From assembly GCF_001642955.1 (NCBI RefSeq), contig NZ_LWSK01000009.1, forward strand, positions 29,770 to 93,769: DNA of 64,000 bases, given 5' to 3'. The translations under genes were made by a program, and so were the position numbers. Origin of the DNA: Rubripirellula obstinata. Its GTDB lineage: Bacteria > Planctomycetota > Planctomycetia > Pirellulales > Pirellulaceae. This document shows, piece after piece, positions 8,835-17,781 of the stretch. Every line of letters begins with the position of its first letter. Position 1 is the stretch's first letter. The notes below the pieces were generated by a model. It worked only from the letters and a program-made list of their open reading frames with translations. It was not told the origin of the DNA and made no database searches.

Positions 8835-9570
8835 GGACAATACCTCCGCCGGGATAGCGCATCGAATGAAAACCGTGTTTGCGAAGCCCCATCGAGCGGT
8901 ATTTGGCTCGCTTTCGGAGCCGCCGGTAGTCTTCGGATTCGACGTGAGCGTGTTTGACGAAGCAATCGCCGGCGACCGCAACTTTCAGTTCCGCGAGCTT
9001 GGCTCGATAGAAGAACTCCCAGTGCTCGAACGTCTTAATCTCCTCGTCCCATCGCAGCGTGCGGATGGTTTTGGTGCGGGCGAGAAACGCATTGGATGAC
9101 ATGTCGCACCAAGCGACGTAGCCGTTTCGTCGTGTCTCGCCGCGGTGGATCCAGATCCGCTTGCCGTTCATCAGCCTGGACAGCATCGTCGGTCGGCCAC
9201 CACTACCTTGGCGAACGCCGAGGATGTCGGTTTCGTTCGGGTCGAACCGATCGCAAAGTCGATCAAGGTTAAAATTCCCGGTGATGACGTGGTCATCGTC
9301 GAGCAAGAACATGTGTTCGGTTCGTACGGCGTCAACGGCGATGTTGCGCCCCACTCCAACCCCAACATCGACGCGGGCCAATTGGATGACCTGGCACTTT
9401 GCGGCGGTCTCCGGGTACGCGGGCAGAAAACGACGGTCGGGCTGCCCATCGTCGACAACGATGATCTTGGGAGCGGCGATGTGCTTGCAGAGCGACTCGA
9501 CCAGCCGGTGGCACGACCAAGGTCGATGGATGGTCTTGATGCAGAACGTGATGTCGGAGAGTTGGACCAC
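8827..9570 (-). CDS. Family 2-like glycosyltransferase, 247 aa (paralogue 2)
   Basis: This is the tandem paralogue of the 237-residue enzyme. Both have an ITFCIKTIHRP-type start, an IVVDDGQPDRRF motif and the metal motif FLLDDDHV, followed by matching segments WCDMSSNAF (WCHYVGNCF in the paralogue), EEIKTFEHWEFFYRAKLA, FVKHAHV and RKHGF. The divergence suggests an old duplication with different donors or acceptors. It starts with GTG, five bases after the upstream stop. Confidence 0.75.
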   Translation of the reverse strand: MVQLSDITFCIKTIHRPWSCHRLVESLCKHIAAPKIIVVDDGQPDRRFLPAYPETAAKCQVIQLARVDVGVGVGRNIAVDAVRTEHMFLLDDDHVITGNFNLDRLCDRFDPNETDILGVRQGSGGRPTMLSRLMNGKRIWIHRGETRRNGYVAWCDMSSNAFLARTKTIRTLRWDEEIKTFEHWEFFYRAKLAELKVAVAGDCFVKHAHVESEDYRRLRKRAKYRSMGLRKHGFHSMRYPGGGIVRA

Positions 9571-9574
9571 AGCT

Positions 9575-10021
9575 TCACCAAATGTTGAGGATTTGCCGAC
9601 CGATTCTCATCACGTGCCGGTAGTCTTTCGGCCGGCCCGCGTGCAACTTGCTTCGCAGCAACACTTTCAGCGGCGGCAGTCGCCCATATCGAGACTGCGT
9701 CGAGACCCAATAAAGCGGTTCAAAGTCGGCGTCGGTGTGACCGCTCGGCCGGCTGATGATGTCCATGTGCGGCGTGCAATGAATCCGAGCGGACTGGCAG
9801 GGCGGATCGGCTTCGGGATGATCTCGGAACAAGATCTCATGCGGGCCAGCAATCTCGCGTACCGCGTCTTTCCAACCCTCGTTACCCAAGGACGGATCGA
9901 GCCATAGATCAGTGTCTGGACTACCGAAGCTGAAGCCGTGGACTTGGAACGCGAACGTTCCAAATAACAGGTATCGTGCTCGGATACGACCAAGCACACC
10001 GCCAACGTCAGAACTGATCAT
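9575..10021 (-). CDS. Minimal nucleotidyltransferase-fold protein, 148 aa
   Basis: The segment FAFQVHGFSFGSPDTDLWLDP (about 24-43) has the GS...DXD pattern of the DNA polymerase beta / MNT nucleotidyltransferase fold. A third acidic residue is plausible at HMDIIS near 95. KVLLRSKLHAGRPKDYRHV resembles the C-terminal R..K..KD helix of AbiEii and other NTase proteins. It overlaps the upstream glycosyltransferase gene by an ATGA. Its role in a glycan block is unknown; activating a sugar or modifying a protein by nucleotidylation are both possible. Confidence 0.55.
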   Translation of the reverse strand: MISSDVGGVLGRIRARYLLFGTFAFQVHGFSFGSPDTDLWLDPSLGNEGWKDAVREIAGPHEILFRDHPEADPPCQSARIHCTPHMDIISRPSGHTDADFEPLYWVSTQSRYGRLPPLKVLLRSKLHAGRPKDYRHVMRIGRQILNIW

Positions 10022-10734
10022 CGAACAACGTCTCCGTGATTTTCAGCGACGCCAGTTTCCCACCAACGTTTGAGGAACTCTTCCGGCACCGATCCATCGG
10101 GCTGCACCAATCGCAGAACGTGGCGATGGTGCGTGATCCGGATCGCGGAATAGTGGCGGACTTGATCGCGAGCCCGACAGTTCCATTCGGCCGGCAGGAC
10201 GTACGACGGAACGGCGTGCAAAAGCAAGGACCGCGTTAGCAAGATTTCATCGTTGCCTCCGTGATAACGTCGTCGCCAGAATGCCAGAGCATCGAGGACG
10301 CGTTGGCACTTCCGAAGCATGACGACGCCGGAGTTCATGGACGGAACGCCACAAATTCGAGTCTTGTCGCATCGCCGCGAGATGCCGTGAACGTACGTGG
10401 CCTCGTAGCCGAACTGATCCGTCAATAATCCGGCGGGTTCAATCGCCGATGGATGTAAAACGACCGTGTCAGCGTCGAGATAGACCGTGCGATCAAACGG
10501 CAACCAAGGGATGAACCGTGGCTTGACGTGGTACCCGCCCGTTGCTGACACCTCGAAGCGATACTCGACACTCGGGCAAGCATCCGCCGGTTGGTTGGTG
10601 AACAACGCGACCGGGACATCCGGACAATGATGCCGCAGGGAGGCGATGGATCGGCGAAGTTGCCAAAGCGACTTGCCGCCGATCGCGATGTACATCACGC
10701 CGAGGTCTTCGGTTGGCTTGGGGTGGTCGCTCAT
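10018..10734 (-). CDS. GT8-like glycosyltransferase, 238 aa
   Basis: The protein starts with a beta strand (GVMYIAIGG) and carries the metal-binding motif VYLDADTVVLHP near 90, the hallmark of GT8-type transferases such as glycogenin and LgtC. An SGVVMLRKC segment follows, in the usual position for an acceptor-side loop. It overlaps both neighbours by ATGA-type junctions, so it is part of one translationally coupled chain. Confidence 0.75.
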   Translation of the reverse strand: MSDHPKPTEDLGVMYIAIGGKSLWQLRRSIASLRHHCPDVPVALFTNQPADACPSVEYRFEVSATGGYHVKPRFIPWLPFDRTVYLDADTVVLHPSAIEPAGLLTDQFGYEATYVHGISRRCDKTRICGVPSMNSGVVMLRKCQRVLDALAFWRRRYHGGNDEILLTRSLLLHAVPSYVLPAEWNCRARDQVRHYSAIRITHHRHVLRLVQPDGSVPEEFLKRWWETGVAENHGDVVR

Positions 10735-12110
10735 CCGTGTTTGCGTAGGTCCGGATTGACGTGGTCGATGGCCGATGCGATCTCCTCTTCGGTGGGCTCA
10801 ATACCGAGGAACTCGATCAGGTTCTTGATGACTTCTTCGGGGTACGTGGTCAGCTCGGCGAATTCGATGCGGAAGACCGGCACGTCGGGGTGAGCGGCGA
10901 TGAAGGCGTCGCGATGCTCAAGCAGACTGCGTTGGAGTTCTTCGCATTGCTCGTCGGTCGCGGCAAACCACTGACCGCGATGTTTTTCGGATCGGCTTTG
11001 CAGTGATCGGATCGACGCTTCGATGTCGCGATCGACACTGACGATGCGGAGTGAATCGCCCAGGCCGGCGTGAAGGTGTTCGACGAAGCGGCAGAGGTGC
11101 GGGTACTTCGCTCCGGCGACGGTTTTGTCGCGGTTCGCTTCGGCTTTGCGGGTGACGATCCAGGATTTGAGCTTTTGAGTGAGCTGTTCGTCCGACATGA
11201 CAGGATCGACCGCCGGGAAACGCATCGCCTTTTCGCAAAGTTGGGCGAGTCCGACGGCTTCACCGCCACCGGTGGGTTCGTAGCCCGAGAGTTGGTTGCC
11301 CATGTGGACGCCGAGGTGGTGCATGACCATCGCGACGCAGGATGTGCCCGATCGGTGCGGGCCGAGGACTGCGAAGAATGGGGCGTCCGAATGGTCGGCG
11401 TTGCGGGCGTCGTTGAAGAAACGGGTTTGTTCCCACTTGCGTCCGCAGATGTTCGATTTGGTTGGCAATTGACCGACCAGCCAACGGTCGGGCGTGTAGA
11501 CCGCGATGGATTCTTTGTCGACGTTCTTGCCTTGAACGAGGGCTTGGTAGCGACGCTGGGTGAGACGGCCGAGATGGTGGTCGATGTGATGTTTGGTGTG
11601 CCAATCGTTCCAGTGAAGATGCCGGTACAGAGCCTTCATGTTCTCGCGACCGCGGACCATGAACGCATGGGTGCGATTGACGTTGTAAGGTCGGTAAACG
11701 CGATCGCTAATTCTTTGCGGCGGATGTTTGCCGGCGTACAGGTGTTGTCCGCCGAGGTAGGCCAGTCCCCAGTCGGCCGGGAGTTCGTTGACGTAGGCTT
11801 GGACAGCGTCAGGAAAATCATCGACGAAGCCCGCGTCGTCTTCAAACACGACGTACGAGTCGATGCCTTCGAGCAGACACTTTTCCAGAATCAAACAATG
11901 CGATCGGTAACATCCCCACGCCCCGTTGCCGGCTTTCCATTGCGGTGGCGTTGCACAGCGGCGACCGTCGATCGCGGCGAAGCGTTCGGGCTGCGGGAAC
12001 GGCCATGGCTTGGGGAGTTGGCCGAGCCAATCTTTGAGACGATCGTCGCGGCGGTCGAGGTTGATCAGGAAGCACCGCTCGATAATCTTGTTTTCACGCA
12101 CGATCGTCAT
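10731..12110 (-). CDS. Two-domain GT25-like glycosyltransferase and sulfotransferase-like protein, 459 aa
   Basis: The first domain starts IERCFLINLDRRDDRLKDW and contains AIDGRRC, GCYRSHCLILEKCL and VVFEDDAGFVDDF, the pattern of GT25 (LPS/collagen type) transferases. The second domain, from about residue 235, begins FFAVLGPHRSGTSCVAMVMH, which matches the PAPS-binding loop of sulfotransferases. ISVDRDIEA and NLIEFLGIEPTEEEI follow. The ATG at 12110 lies in the overlap with the upstream gene. One polypeptide could add a sugar and sulfate it, though the sulfotransferase activity is inferred from one loop. Confidence 0.7.
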   Translation of the reverse strand: MTIVRENKIIERCFLINLDRRDDRLKDWLGQLPKPWPFPQPERFAAIDGRRCATPPQWKAGNGAWGCYRSHCLILEKCLLEGIDSYVVFEDDAGFVDDFPDAVQAYVNELPADWGLAYLGGQHLYAGKHPPQRISDRVYRPYNVNRTHAFMVRGRENMKALYRHLHWNDWHTKHHIDHHLGRLTQRRYQALVQGKNVDKESIAVYTPDRWLVGQLPTKSNICGRKWEQTRFFNDARNADHSDAPFFAVLGPHRSGTSCVAMVMHHLGVHMGNQLSGYEPTGGGEAVGLAQLCEKAMRFPAVDPVMSDEQLTQKLKSWIVTRKAEANRDKTVAGAKYPHLCRFVEHLHAGLGDSLRIVSVDRDIEASIRSLQSRSEKHRGQWFAATDEQCEELQRSLLEHRDAFIAAHPDVPVFRIEFAELTTYPEEVIKNLIEFLGIEPTEEEIASAIDHVNPDLRKHG

Positions 12111-12654
12111 CGTCCTCTGGCTCGGGTGCCCCTTCGGGGAACTTGCGTTGGAACTTTCGGATGGCGGTTTGGACGAGTGACTTGGCGACAACGCGGGTGA
12201 ACCTTCCATGGGGCATGCCTCGGGCTTCGGCCTCTTCGAGAAGCCAATCGGTGATGGTGTCAATGTTCCGGAGGCATCCTTCGACGCCCCAATCGTTCAT
12301 CGTCTCAACGCGGGATTCGCAGTTGCACGAGTCGGATGGCTTGGCGAACCACGCGAGCATCTTCTTGAGTTCGTTACCCGGCCCAGGACGGAAGTCCGCG
12401 ATCTTGAGCGTCGCCGGCATCTCGTCGCGATCGGGCAGGTAGTTCGCCAACATCGCTTCGAGTTCGACCACGTCTTTCTTGCGACGCCGTCGATTGACCA
12501 GTGCCATGCCGATCGTGACGACATTGATCGCTCGCGGGTTGGTTTCGTTTTGACAGGCGTTGCAAGCGGCCGGCGATGTTCGCACCGTGCAACCGGCTAT
12601 GCCGGCGGCGACTTCGCATTGGTTGTCGTCGCCGAGGTGTGGACAATGAATCAT
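12094..12654 (-). CDS. Cys-rich hypothetical protein, 186 aa
   Basis: The N-terminus has CPHLGDDNQCEVAAGIAGC and CNACQNE, which look like a small metal-binding knuckle. A second Cys pair (CNCES) lies mid-protein, followed by LRNIDTITDWLLEEAEARG. I do not recognise the family. It sits between the Ser-rich fibre gene and the glycosyltransferase chain and overlaps the latter, so it is probably part of the same virion-modification or tail unit. The ATG at 12654 is preferred over one ten codons earlier because it leads directly into the Cys motif. Confidence 0.6.
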   Translation of the reverse strand: MIHCPHLGDDNQCEVAAGIAGCTVRTSPAACNACQNETNPRAINVVTIGMALVNRRRRKKDVVELEAMLANYLPDRDEMPATLKIADFRPGPGNELKKMLAWFAKPSDSCNCESRVETMNDWGVEGCLRNIDTITDWLLEEAEARGMPHGRFTRVVAKSLVQTAIRKFQRKFPEGAPEPEDDDDRA

Positions 12655-12703
12655 GACAACACGGATTCCGAAGAACGGATACACTCACAACCGTACGAGC
12701 AAC

Positions 12704-12741
12704 AAGAACCAAGAACCAAGAACCAAGAACCAAGAACCAAG
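12704..12741. repeat. Heptanucleotide tandem repeat (AAGAACC)5
   Basis: Five perfect copies of the 7-mer AAGAACC plus a partial sixth lie immediately upstream of the VOC gene and between two divergent units. Copy number of such repeats usually varies among strains. Confidence 0.9.
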
Positions 12742-12751
12742 ATGATTGACT

Positions 12752-13105
12752 ATGAAATCTCTGAGACCATTCGTTGGCTGCGCTGACTTCGCAGTGTCAA
12801 AATCTTTCTATTCGGCTATGGGCTTTGAGGAAGTTGTCATCTCACCGGACATGTCGTTGTTCCAGATACCAGGTGGGTTGGCTTTCTACTTGCAGGATGC
12901 TTACGTGAAAGATTGGGTCGACAACACGATGTTGTTCCTGGAAGTCGATGACTTGGACAAACATCACGCGGACACAATGGGTTTGAAGCTTCCTTCTCAA
13001 TTCAAAGGTGTTCGCGTCAGCGGGATCCGGACAGAAGATTGGGGCCGCGAGTATTTCATTCACGATCCGTCCGGCGTACTTTGGCATGTCGGCACGTTTG
13101 TCTAG
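12752..13105 (+). CDS. Glyoxalase/bleomycin-resistance (VOC) family protein, 117 aa
   Basis: The protein starts KSLRPFVGCADFAVSKSFYSAMGFEEV, the first beta-alpha-beta unit of a vicinal-oxygen-chelate fold. It ends GREYFIHDPSGVLWHVGTF, where the final metal ligand usually lies. Single-domain members act as dimers, in roles from glyoxalase to antibiotic binding; the substrate here is unknown. It is on the plus strand within the minus-strand late region, so it looks like inserted cargo (a moron). The only upstream feature is a heptamer tandem repeat; no clear ribosome site is visible. The ATG at 12752 is chosen over a TTG six bases earlier. Confidence 0.75.
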   Translation: MKSLRPFVGCADFAVSKSFYSAMGFEEVVISPDMSLFQIPGGLAFYLQDAYVKDWVDNTMLFLEVDDLDKHHADTMGLKLPSQFKGVRVSGIRTEDWGREYFIHDPSGVLWHVGTFV

Positions 13106-13123
13106 TGCCGAACGCAATCAGGG

Positions 13124-15970
13124 CTAGGCAGACACCGTGACTACTTCGCCGTCGTAGGAACCACTGCTCGATGGCGGGTCGCCTGCGTCTTCGCAGTCGC
13201 TGCCTTGCAATTCCCAACCGCACGACCAGATCCACGTCGACTCGCATGCATCGGATGAGCCTTCGCTGGTTGCACTTTCATCGTCGTCGTCTTGCGAATC
13301 GTCGTCATCTTGGGAGTCATCATCGTCGTCGTCAGATCCATCGTCGTTGGAATCGTCGTCGCTGCCGCCGCCTGATCCACCGCTGCCGCCGGAGCCACCA
13401 CCGCCGCCCGACCCATCGCCACCAGATCCAACCCCAGACGTGTCTTCACTTCCACCTCCTGATTCTTCGCCAGAACCATCGCCGGAGTCTTCGACGCTCT
13501 CCTCTTCGGAACCATCGTCGCTGCCGGAGCCACTTCCGCCGCCACCGCCACCGGAATCTTCATCGTCTGATCCACCGCCGGAGTCGCCGGAGCCTTCGCT
13601 GCGGTCTGATCCAGAATCGCCGGATTCCTCACTGGCATCGGATCCCGAGTCGTCGCTCGTGTTGGATGATTCGTCGATGCCCGAATCATTATCGGAATCG
13701 GATTCGTCATCCGATTGCGACTCGTCATCTGATGCGGAATCATCGGACGTCGATGCATCCGAAACGGAGTCGTCGGATCCTGAATCGTCCGAGTTCGATC
13801 CGTCCGAAGTCGATTCATGCGACGATGGTGATCCGTCCCACACCGAGTAACTTGGATCGTCGACAGAGTCGCTTCCATCAACCGACGTGCTTTGGTCGGA
13901 CGTGTCACTATCCGATCCGCTCTCCGATAGCGTTGAGCCAGAACCGGATTCGGACGGCGTCGATTCGCTCGATGGCGAACCGTCAGAGACCGAACTGTCG
14001 CTGACGTCGGATGACTGGTGACTCGATGACGACCATGAATCGTCAACTGTTGAATACGACGGGCTGCCCGATCCGCTGGGTGGTTCGGACGATGCGGAAT
14101 CCGATGGTGTTGATTCGGAATCTGAGTCGGACTCTGAATCGCTTGATGGAGAACCGTCTGATACCGAACTGACGCTGCTGTCTGACGGACTGCCGGATGA
14201 CGGTGATCCGCTGGAACTTGAATCGGTGACCGTTGAATAGGAATCGTCGGAAGTTGATGCCGACGACGTCGAGGGATCGCTGGCCGATGAATCGGAGATG
14301 CTCGATGATTGGGCGGACGAGTCGCTCGATGATGAATCCACGACCGAGGATGAACTCGGGCTTCCGGACGAGGATGGGTTGCTGGATGAACTGCTGCTCG
14401 ACGAGTCCGTGACGGTTGAGTAGGAACTGGAACTTGGCGTTGCGGACGAGGATGAATCGGACGGCGTGCTGCTGGATGAGCCCGAGACGCTCGAAGATTT
14501 GCTGGATGACGAATCCGAAACGCTTGATGAATTGCTCGACGATGAGTCGCTGACCGAGGATGAACTCGGTGACGATGACTGGCTGCTAGAAGACGACGAG
14601 GGCGAGGTAGACGAACTGCTCGACGAAGGGGTGGACGACGAGCTTGGGTGCGAGCTGCTCGATGGTGAAGAGGAGCTGGGCGACGATGAACTTGAGCTTG
14701 GTGATGACGAGGAACTCGATGGCGTGCTGCTGGAACTGGATGACGAGAGGCTCGAGCTGGAACTGCTGATCGACGAGATGCTCGATGAACTGCTGCTCGG
14801 TGATGAGCTACTGCTACTTGATGACGGGCTGCTCGAGGACGAGGAAGATGGACTGCTCGACGATGGTGACGACGAGCTTGACGAGGACGAGACGCTCGAT
14901 GACGAACTTTCCGAAGAAGACGACGAGCTGGATGAACTGCTTCCGTCGCAGCAACGACATCCGATCGTCACATAGCTGCCGGTGTCCTCGTGGAAGTGGC
15001 AGATGATCTGTTGCGACGCGAGCAACGCGTAGTCGCAGACGTTGTAGACCGAGACTCGTACGCCGATCGGTCGCCAACGTCCTCCATCGAAACGCAACTC
15101 ACGGGCGGTGCCCCAGGACTTGGCTTTGAGTCGCTTGGTCGGTTTGCAAAGGAGCGTTTGCTTGGGCGGGTCGATGACCCAAGAGCGATGACCATCAAAG
15201 TTGACGACGAGGTATTGGTCTTCGCCGCTGCCTTCGATCGGACCGCGGATTCGCTGGGCCGAATGGTTGCGAGCGGTGATTCGGACCACGTCGCCGGTGG
15301 GATCATCAACGGGTTTGATCTCGCCGTCTTTGTTCAACTCGAATAGGTCGCAGTCCGCTGATCCGGTTCGCATCCCGCGTCGGGCTGCAATTCCGCCGGC
15401 CGGGACTTTGACGAGGTAAACCGGATCAGAAGGCCGGCCGACTCGAACGACCGCCCACTGTCGGCCAGTGTTTGACGGATCTTTCCGCCACAGGATCTGG
15501 GCCGATCCGTCGGGTTTCGACTGCAACGTGTCGCCGCCGGACTCGGCGACGTCGGCGAAACGATGCCATGTTTTGGTAACATCGACTTGGGCTGCGACGA
15601 CTCCGTCAAAGACAACTCGGCCGACTTCGCCATCGCGGATTGGTTCAATCGCGACGCCGACTCGGCCGGTATGTTCGTCTTCGGTCGGGCGAACTGTTTT
15701 GATCGTCGCGTCGCGGACGAAGCGGGCCAGTTCAACCGGACCGGCTTCGGGATCCGTGATCGGCGAATCAAATCCGGCGATGCCGCCAATCGGGACAACC
15801 GCGCCCGACGTGTTGTGAACGCGAACGGTCGATGCGTTTCGCAGGTGCGTTCGCGGACCGCCACCGCCGGGCAGACGGTTGCGGTGTGACGCCTCGGCCG
15901 CCGCCAACAGTCGGTTGTATTCAACCGCGGTGATGTTGAGACTGTCGCCGGGTCGAACACGTCTTGCCAA
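13124..15970 (-). CDS. Tail-fibre-like protein with giant Ser/Asp-rich C-terminal region, 948 aa
   Basis: About 340 N-terminal residues form a globular part (MARRVRPGDSLNITAVEYN, VVIDPPK-like strands) of the kind seen in phage tail-fibre or baseplate proteins. From CRCCDGSSSS onward, about 550 residues are nearly all Ser, first with Pro and Val, then with Asp, Thr and Tyr (repeated DSSSS and YSTV units), and finally Gly, Glu and Asp. The protein ends in a short Cys/Trp segment (ESTWIWSCGWELQGSDC). The low-complexity region resembles O-glycosylated adhesin stalks. The glycosyltransferase block directly downstream suggests that it is the acceptor. The tract is probably prone to length change. 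Confidence 0.75.
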   Translation of the reverse strand: MARRVRPGDSLNITAVEYNRLLAAAEASHRNRLPGGGGPRTHLRNASTVRVHNTSGAVVPIGGIAGFDSPITDPEAGPVELARFVRDATIKTVRPTEDEHTGRVGVAIEPIRDGEVGRVVFDGVVAAQVDVTKTWHRFADVAESGGDTLQSKPDGSAQILWRKDPSNTGRQWAVVRVGRPSDPVYLVKVPAGGIAARRGMRTGSADCDLFELNKDGEIKPVDDPTGDVVRITARNHSAQRIRGPIEGSGEDQYLVVNFDGHRSWVIDPPKQTLLCKPTKRLKAKSWGTARELRFDGGRWRPIGVRVSVYNVCDYALLASQQIICHFHEDTGSYVTIGCRCCDGSSSSSSSSSSESSSSSVSSSSSSSSPSSSSPSSSSSSSPSSSSSSSSPSSSSSSISSISSSSSSLSSSSSSSTPSSSSSSPSSSSSSPSSSSPSSSSHPSSSSTPSSSSSSTSPSSSSSSQSSSPSSSSVSDSSSSNSSSVSDSSSSKSSSVSGSSSSTPSDSSSSATPSSSSYSTVTDSSSSSSSSNPSSSGSPSSSSVVDSSSSDSSAQSSSISDSSASDPSTSSASTSDDSYSTVTDSSSSGSPSSGSPSDSSVSSVSDGSPSSDSESDSDSESTPSDSASSEPPSGSGSPSYSTVDDSWSSSSHQSSDVSDSSVSDGSPSSESTPSESGSGSTLSESGSDSDTSDQSTSVDGSDSVDDPSYSVWDGSPSSHESTSDGSNSDDSGSDDSVSDASTSDDSASDDESQSDDESDSDNDSGIDESSNTSDDSGSDASEESGDSGSDRSEGSGDSGGGSDDEDSGGGGGGSGSGSDDGSEEESVEDSGDGSGEESGGGSEDTSGVGSGGDGSGGGGGSGGSGGSGGGSDDDSNDDGSDDDDDDSQDDDDSQDDDDESATSEGSSDACESTWIWSCGWELQGSDCEDAGDPPSSSGSYDGEVVTVSA

Positions 15971-16092
15971 CTTGAAATTGTCCTGGTCGTGAAATCGGTG
16001 ACGCTAGACGGGCAGACGATGAGCAAAACGATCCGAAATGCCTGGCCGGATTGCTTCTTCGAGAAAATGTCGGCCGCACTGACGAATCGTCT

Positions 16093-16112
16093 CTATCGTC
16101 GATCGGCGATAG
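16093..16112. promoter_or_regulatory. Candidate ArsR operator
   Basis: CTATCGTCGATCGGCGATAG is a 20-base near-perfect palindrome that fails at only one pair of symmetric positions. It lies 16 bases before the arsR ATG, the expected place for autoregulation by a dimeric ArsR/SmtB protein. The match to a published ArsR site was not tested. Confidence 0.45.
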
Positions 16113-16128
16113 CCGATACATTAAGGGT

Positions 16129-16455
16129 ATGGCAAAGAAGAAAACCAACACGAAGTGCGACTCCACCCCGGTGAAGCTGAAAGCTGATCCGACGGCGGAG
16201 CCGTTTGCTCGGCTCGCTTGGGCGATTGCCCATCCGGCTCGTGTTCAGATCGTACGGTTGTTGATTGGTCGCGAAGCCTGCGTTTGCGGCGAAATCGTCG
16301 ATCAGTTGCCGTTGGCTCAATCGACCGTTTCTCAGCACTTGAAGATTCTGAAAGAGTCGGGACTGATCCAAGGCGAAGTGGACGGGCCGAAGGTTTGCTA
16401 CTGCATCAACCCCGAATGCCTCCAGCAACTCAAGGACTTCGTTGCCGGATTGTGA
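16129..16455 (+). CDS. arsR: ArsR-family arsenite-responsive repressor, 108 aa
   Basis: A winged-helix DNA-binding protein of typical ArsR length. The recognition helix is [19 protein letters not shown]. The metal-sensing CVC pair sits at residues 51-53 in [12 protein letters not shown], as in the E. coli ArsR alpha-3 site; further Cys at 90, 92 and 97 could add ligands. Arsenite binding would release the operator upstream. It is the first gene of a five-gene plus-strand operon. The ATG at 16129 starts a basic N-terminus and fits the family better than the upstream in-frame start. Confidence 0.92.
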   Translation: MAKKKTNTKCDSTPVKLKADPTAEPFARLAWAIAHPARVQIVRLLIGREACVCGEIVDQLPLAQSTVSQHLKILKESGLIQGEVDGPKVCYCINPECLQQLKDFVAGL

Positions 16456-16516
16456 CAGCGTGTTTTTTTTGCGGACAGTCATCGTTTAGCGGCGATGGAC
16501 GATATTGAGACAGTAA

Positions 16517-17770
16517 ATGGACGATAAAACAATGAACCAACCCGATACCTGCCCGACTGACGAAAAGGGCATTGGCTTTTTTGAACGCTACCTGACCGTT
16601 TGGGTCGGGCTGTGCATCGTTGCGGGAATTTTGCTCGGCAAGATCGCACCGGGTGTTGCCAAGTCGCTCGACGGCATGGCGATTCACGTCAACGACGCTC
16701 CGGTGATTTCGATCCCGATCGCGATTTGCCTGTTCTTCATGATGTACCCGATCATGGTCAAGATTGACTTCGGCGAAGTGGTGAAGGCGGGCAAGTCGAT
16801 CAAGCCTGTCGGGTTGACGCTATTTCTGAACTGGGCGATCAAGCCGTTCACGATGTACGCGATCGCGAGCTTCTTCTTGGGCACGTTGTTTCTGGGATTC
16901 ATCGGTCCCGATGCGGTCGATTATGTGAAAGCACCGCTGGGAAGCAATCTCGAAGTCGGAGCGACTTACGGCGCGGGCGAAGTGGTGCTGATCGACGGCG
17001 TGAAGATGCTGCAAGTTCCGCTTTGGCGAAGCTACTTGGCGGGCTGCATCTTGCTCGGCATCGCTCCCTGCACGGCAATGGTTTTGGTGTGGGGTTTTCT
17101 GGCGAAGGGCAACGACGGCCACACGTTGGTGATGGTCGCGATCAACTCGCTGACCATGCTGGTGTTGTACGGCGTGCTTGGGGGGTTCCTGCTTGGCGTC
17201 GGCCAGCTTCCTGTTCCTTGGCAAGCGTTGCTGTTGTCGATCGGCGTCTACGTCGCGCTGCCGTTGGTGGCTGGCTACGCCTCGCGCAAATGGCTGATCG
17301 CGACCAAGGGGGAAGACTGGTTTCGTGACAAGTTTTTGCATTTCTTGACGCCGATCACGATTACGGCGTTGTTGGCAACGCTGGTGCTGCTGTTTTCGTT
17401 CAAGGGTGAAACCATTGTCGAAAACCCGCTGACGATTCTCTGGATCGCGATTCCGTTGACGATTCAGACGCTGGTGATCTTCGCACTTGGTTACGGCATC
17501 AGCAAAGCGATGGGGTTCACTTACGAATCCGCTGCACCGACCGCCATGATCGGTGCGTCGAACCATTTTGAAGTCGCAATCGCGACGGCCACGATGTTGT
17601 ACGGATTGTCGTCCGGTGCGGCACTGGCAACCGTCGTTGGCGTTTTGATCGAAGTGCCTTTGATGTTGGGCTTGGTCAAATTCTGCGTGCGAACGAAGGG
17701 TTGGTTTCCGGCAGAGGCCGTCGAAACAGAGACGTTGGACAGATCAAATTTAGAAGCTCACTCACCTTAG
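16517..17770 (+). CDS. acr3: ACR3-type arsenite efflux permease, 417 aa
   Basis: This integral membrane protein with about ten transmembrane segments exports arsenite using the proton gradient. Features of the ACR3 (BART) family include [18 protein letters not shown] at the first helix, the conserved Cys in [15 protein letters not shown] and the [10 protein letters not shown] motif near the C-terminus. It works with the ArsA ATPase or alone. It lies 61 bases after arsR and 11 bases before arsD. The ATG is at 16517; an in-frame ATG five codons later is possible. Confidence 0.95.
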   Translation: MDDKTMNQPDTCPTDEKGIGFFERYLTVWVGLCIVAGILLGKIAPGVAKSLDGMAIHVNDAPVISIPIAICLFFMMYPIMVKIDFGEVVKAGKSIKPVGLTLFLNWAIKPFTMYAIASFFLGTLFLGFIGPDAVDYVKAPLGSNLEVGATYGAGEVVLIDGVKMLQVPLWRSYLAGCILLGIAPCTAMVLVWGFLAKGNDGHTLVMVAINSLTMLVLYGVLGGFLLGVGQLPVPWQALLLSIGVYVALPLVAGYASRKWLIATKGEDWFRDKFLHFLTPITITALLATLVLLFSFKGETIVENPLTILWIAIPLTIQTLVIFALGYGISKAMGFTYESAAPTAMIGASNHFEVAIATATMLYGLSSGAALATVVGVLIEVPLMLGLVKFCVRTKGWFPAEAVETETLDRSNLEAHSP

Positions 17771-17781
17771 GAGAGAACGAA

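Noticed and set aside
14466..14975. Long acidic plus-strand frame opposite the Ser-rich fibre gene
   Set aside because: Its Asp/Glu/Leu repeats are the mirror of the Ser codons on the other strand. It has no ribosome site, and the minus-strand gene explains the sequence.
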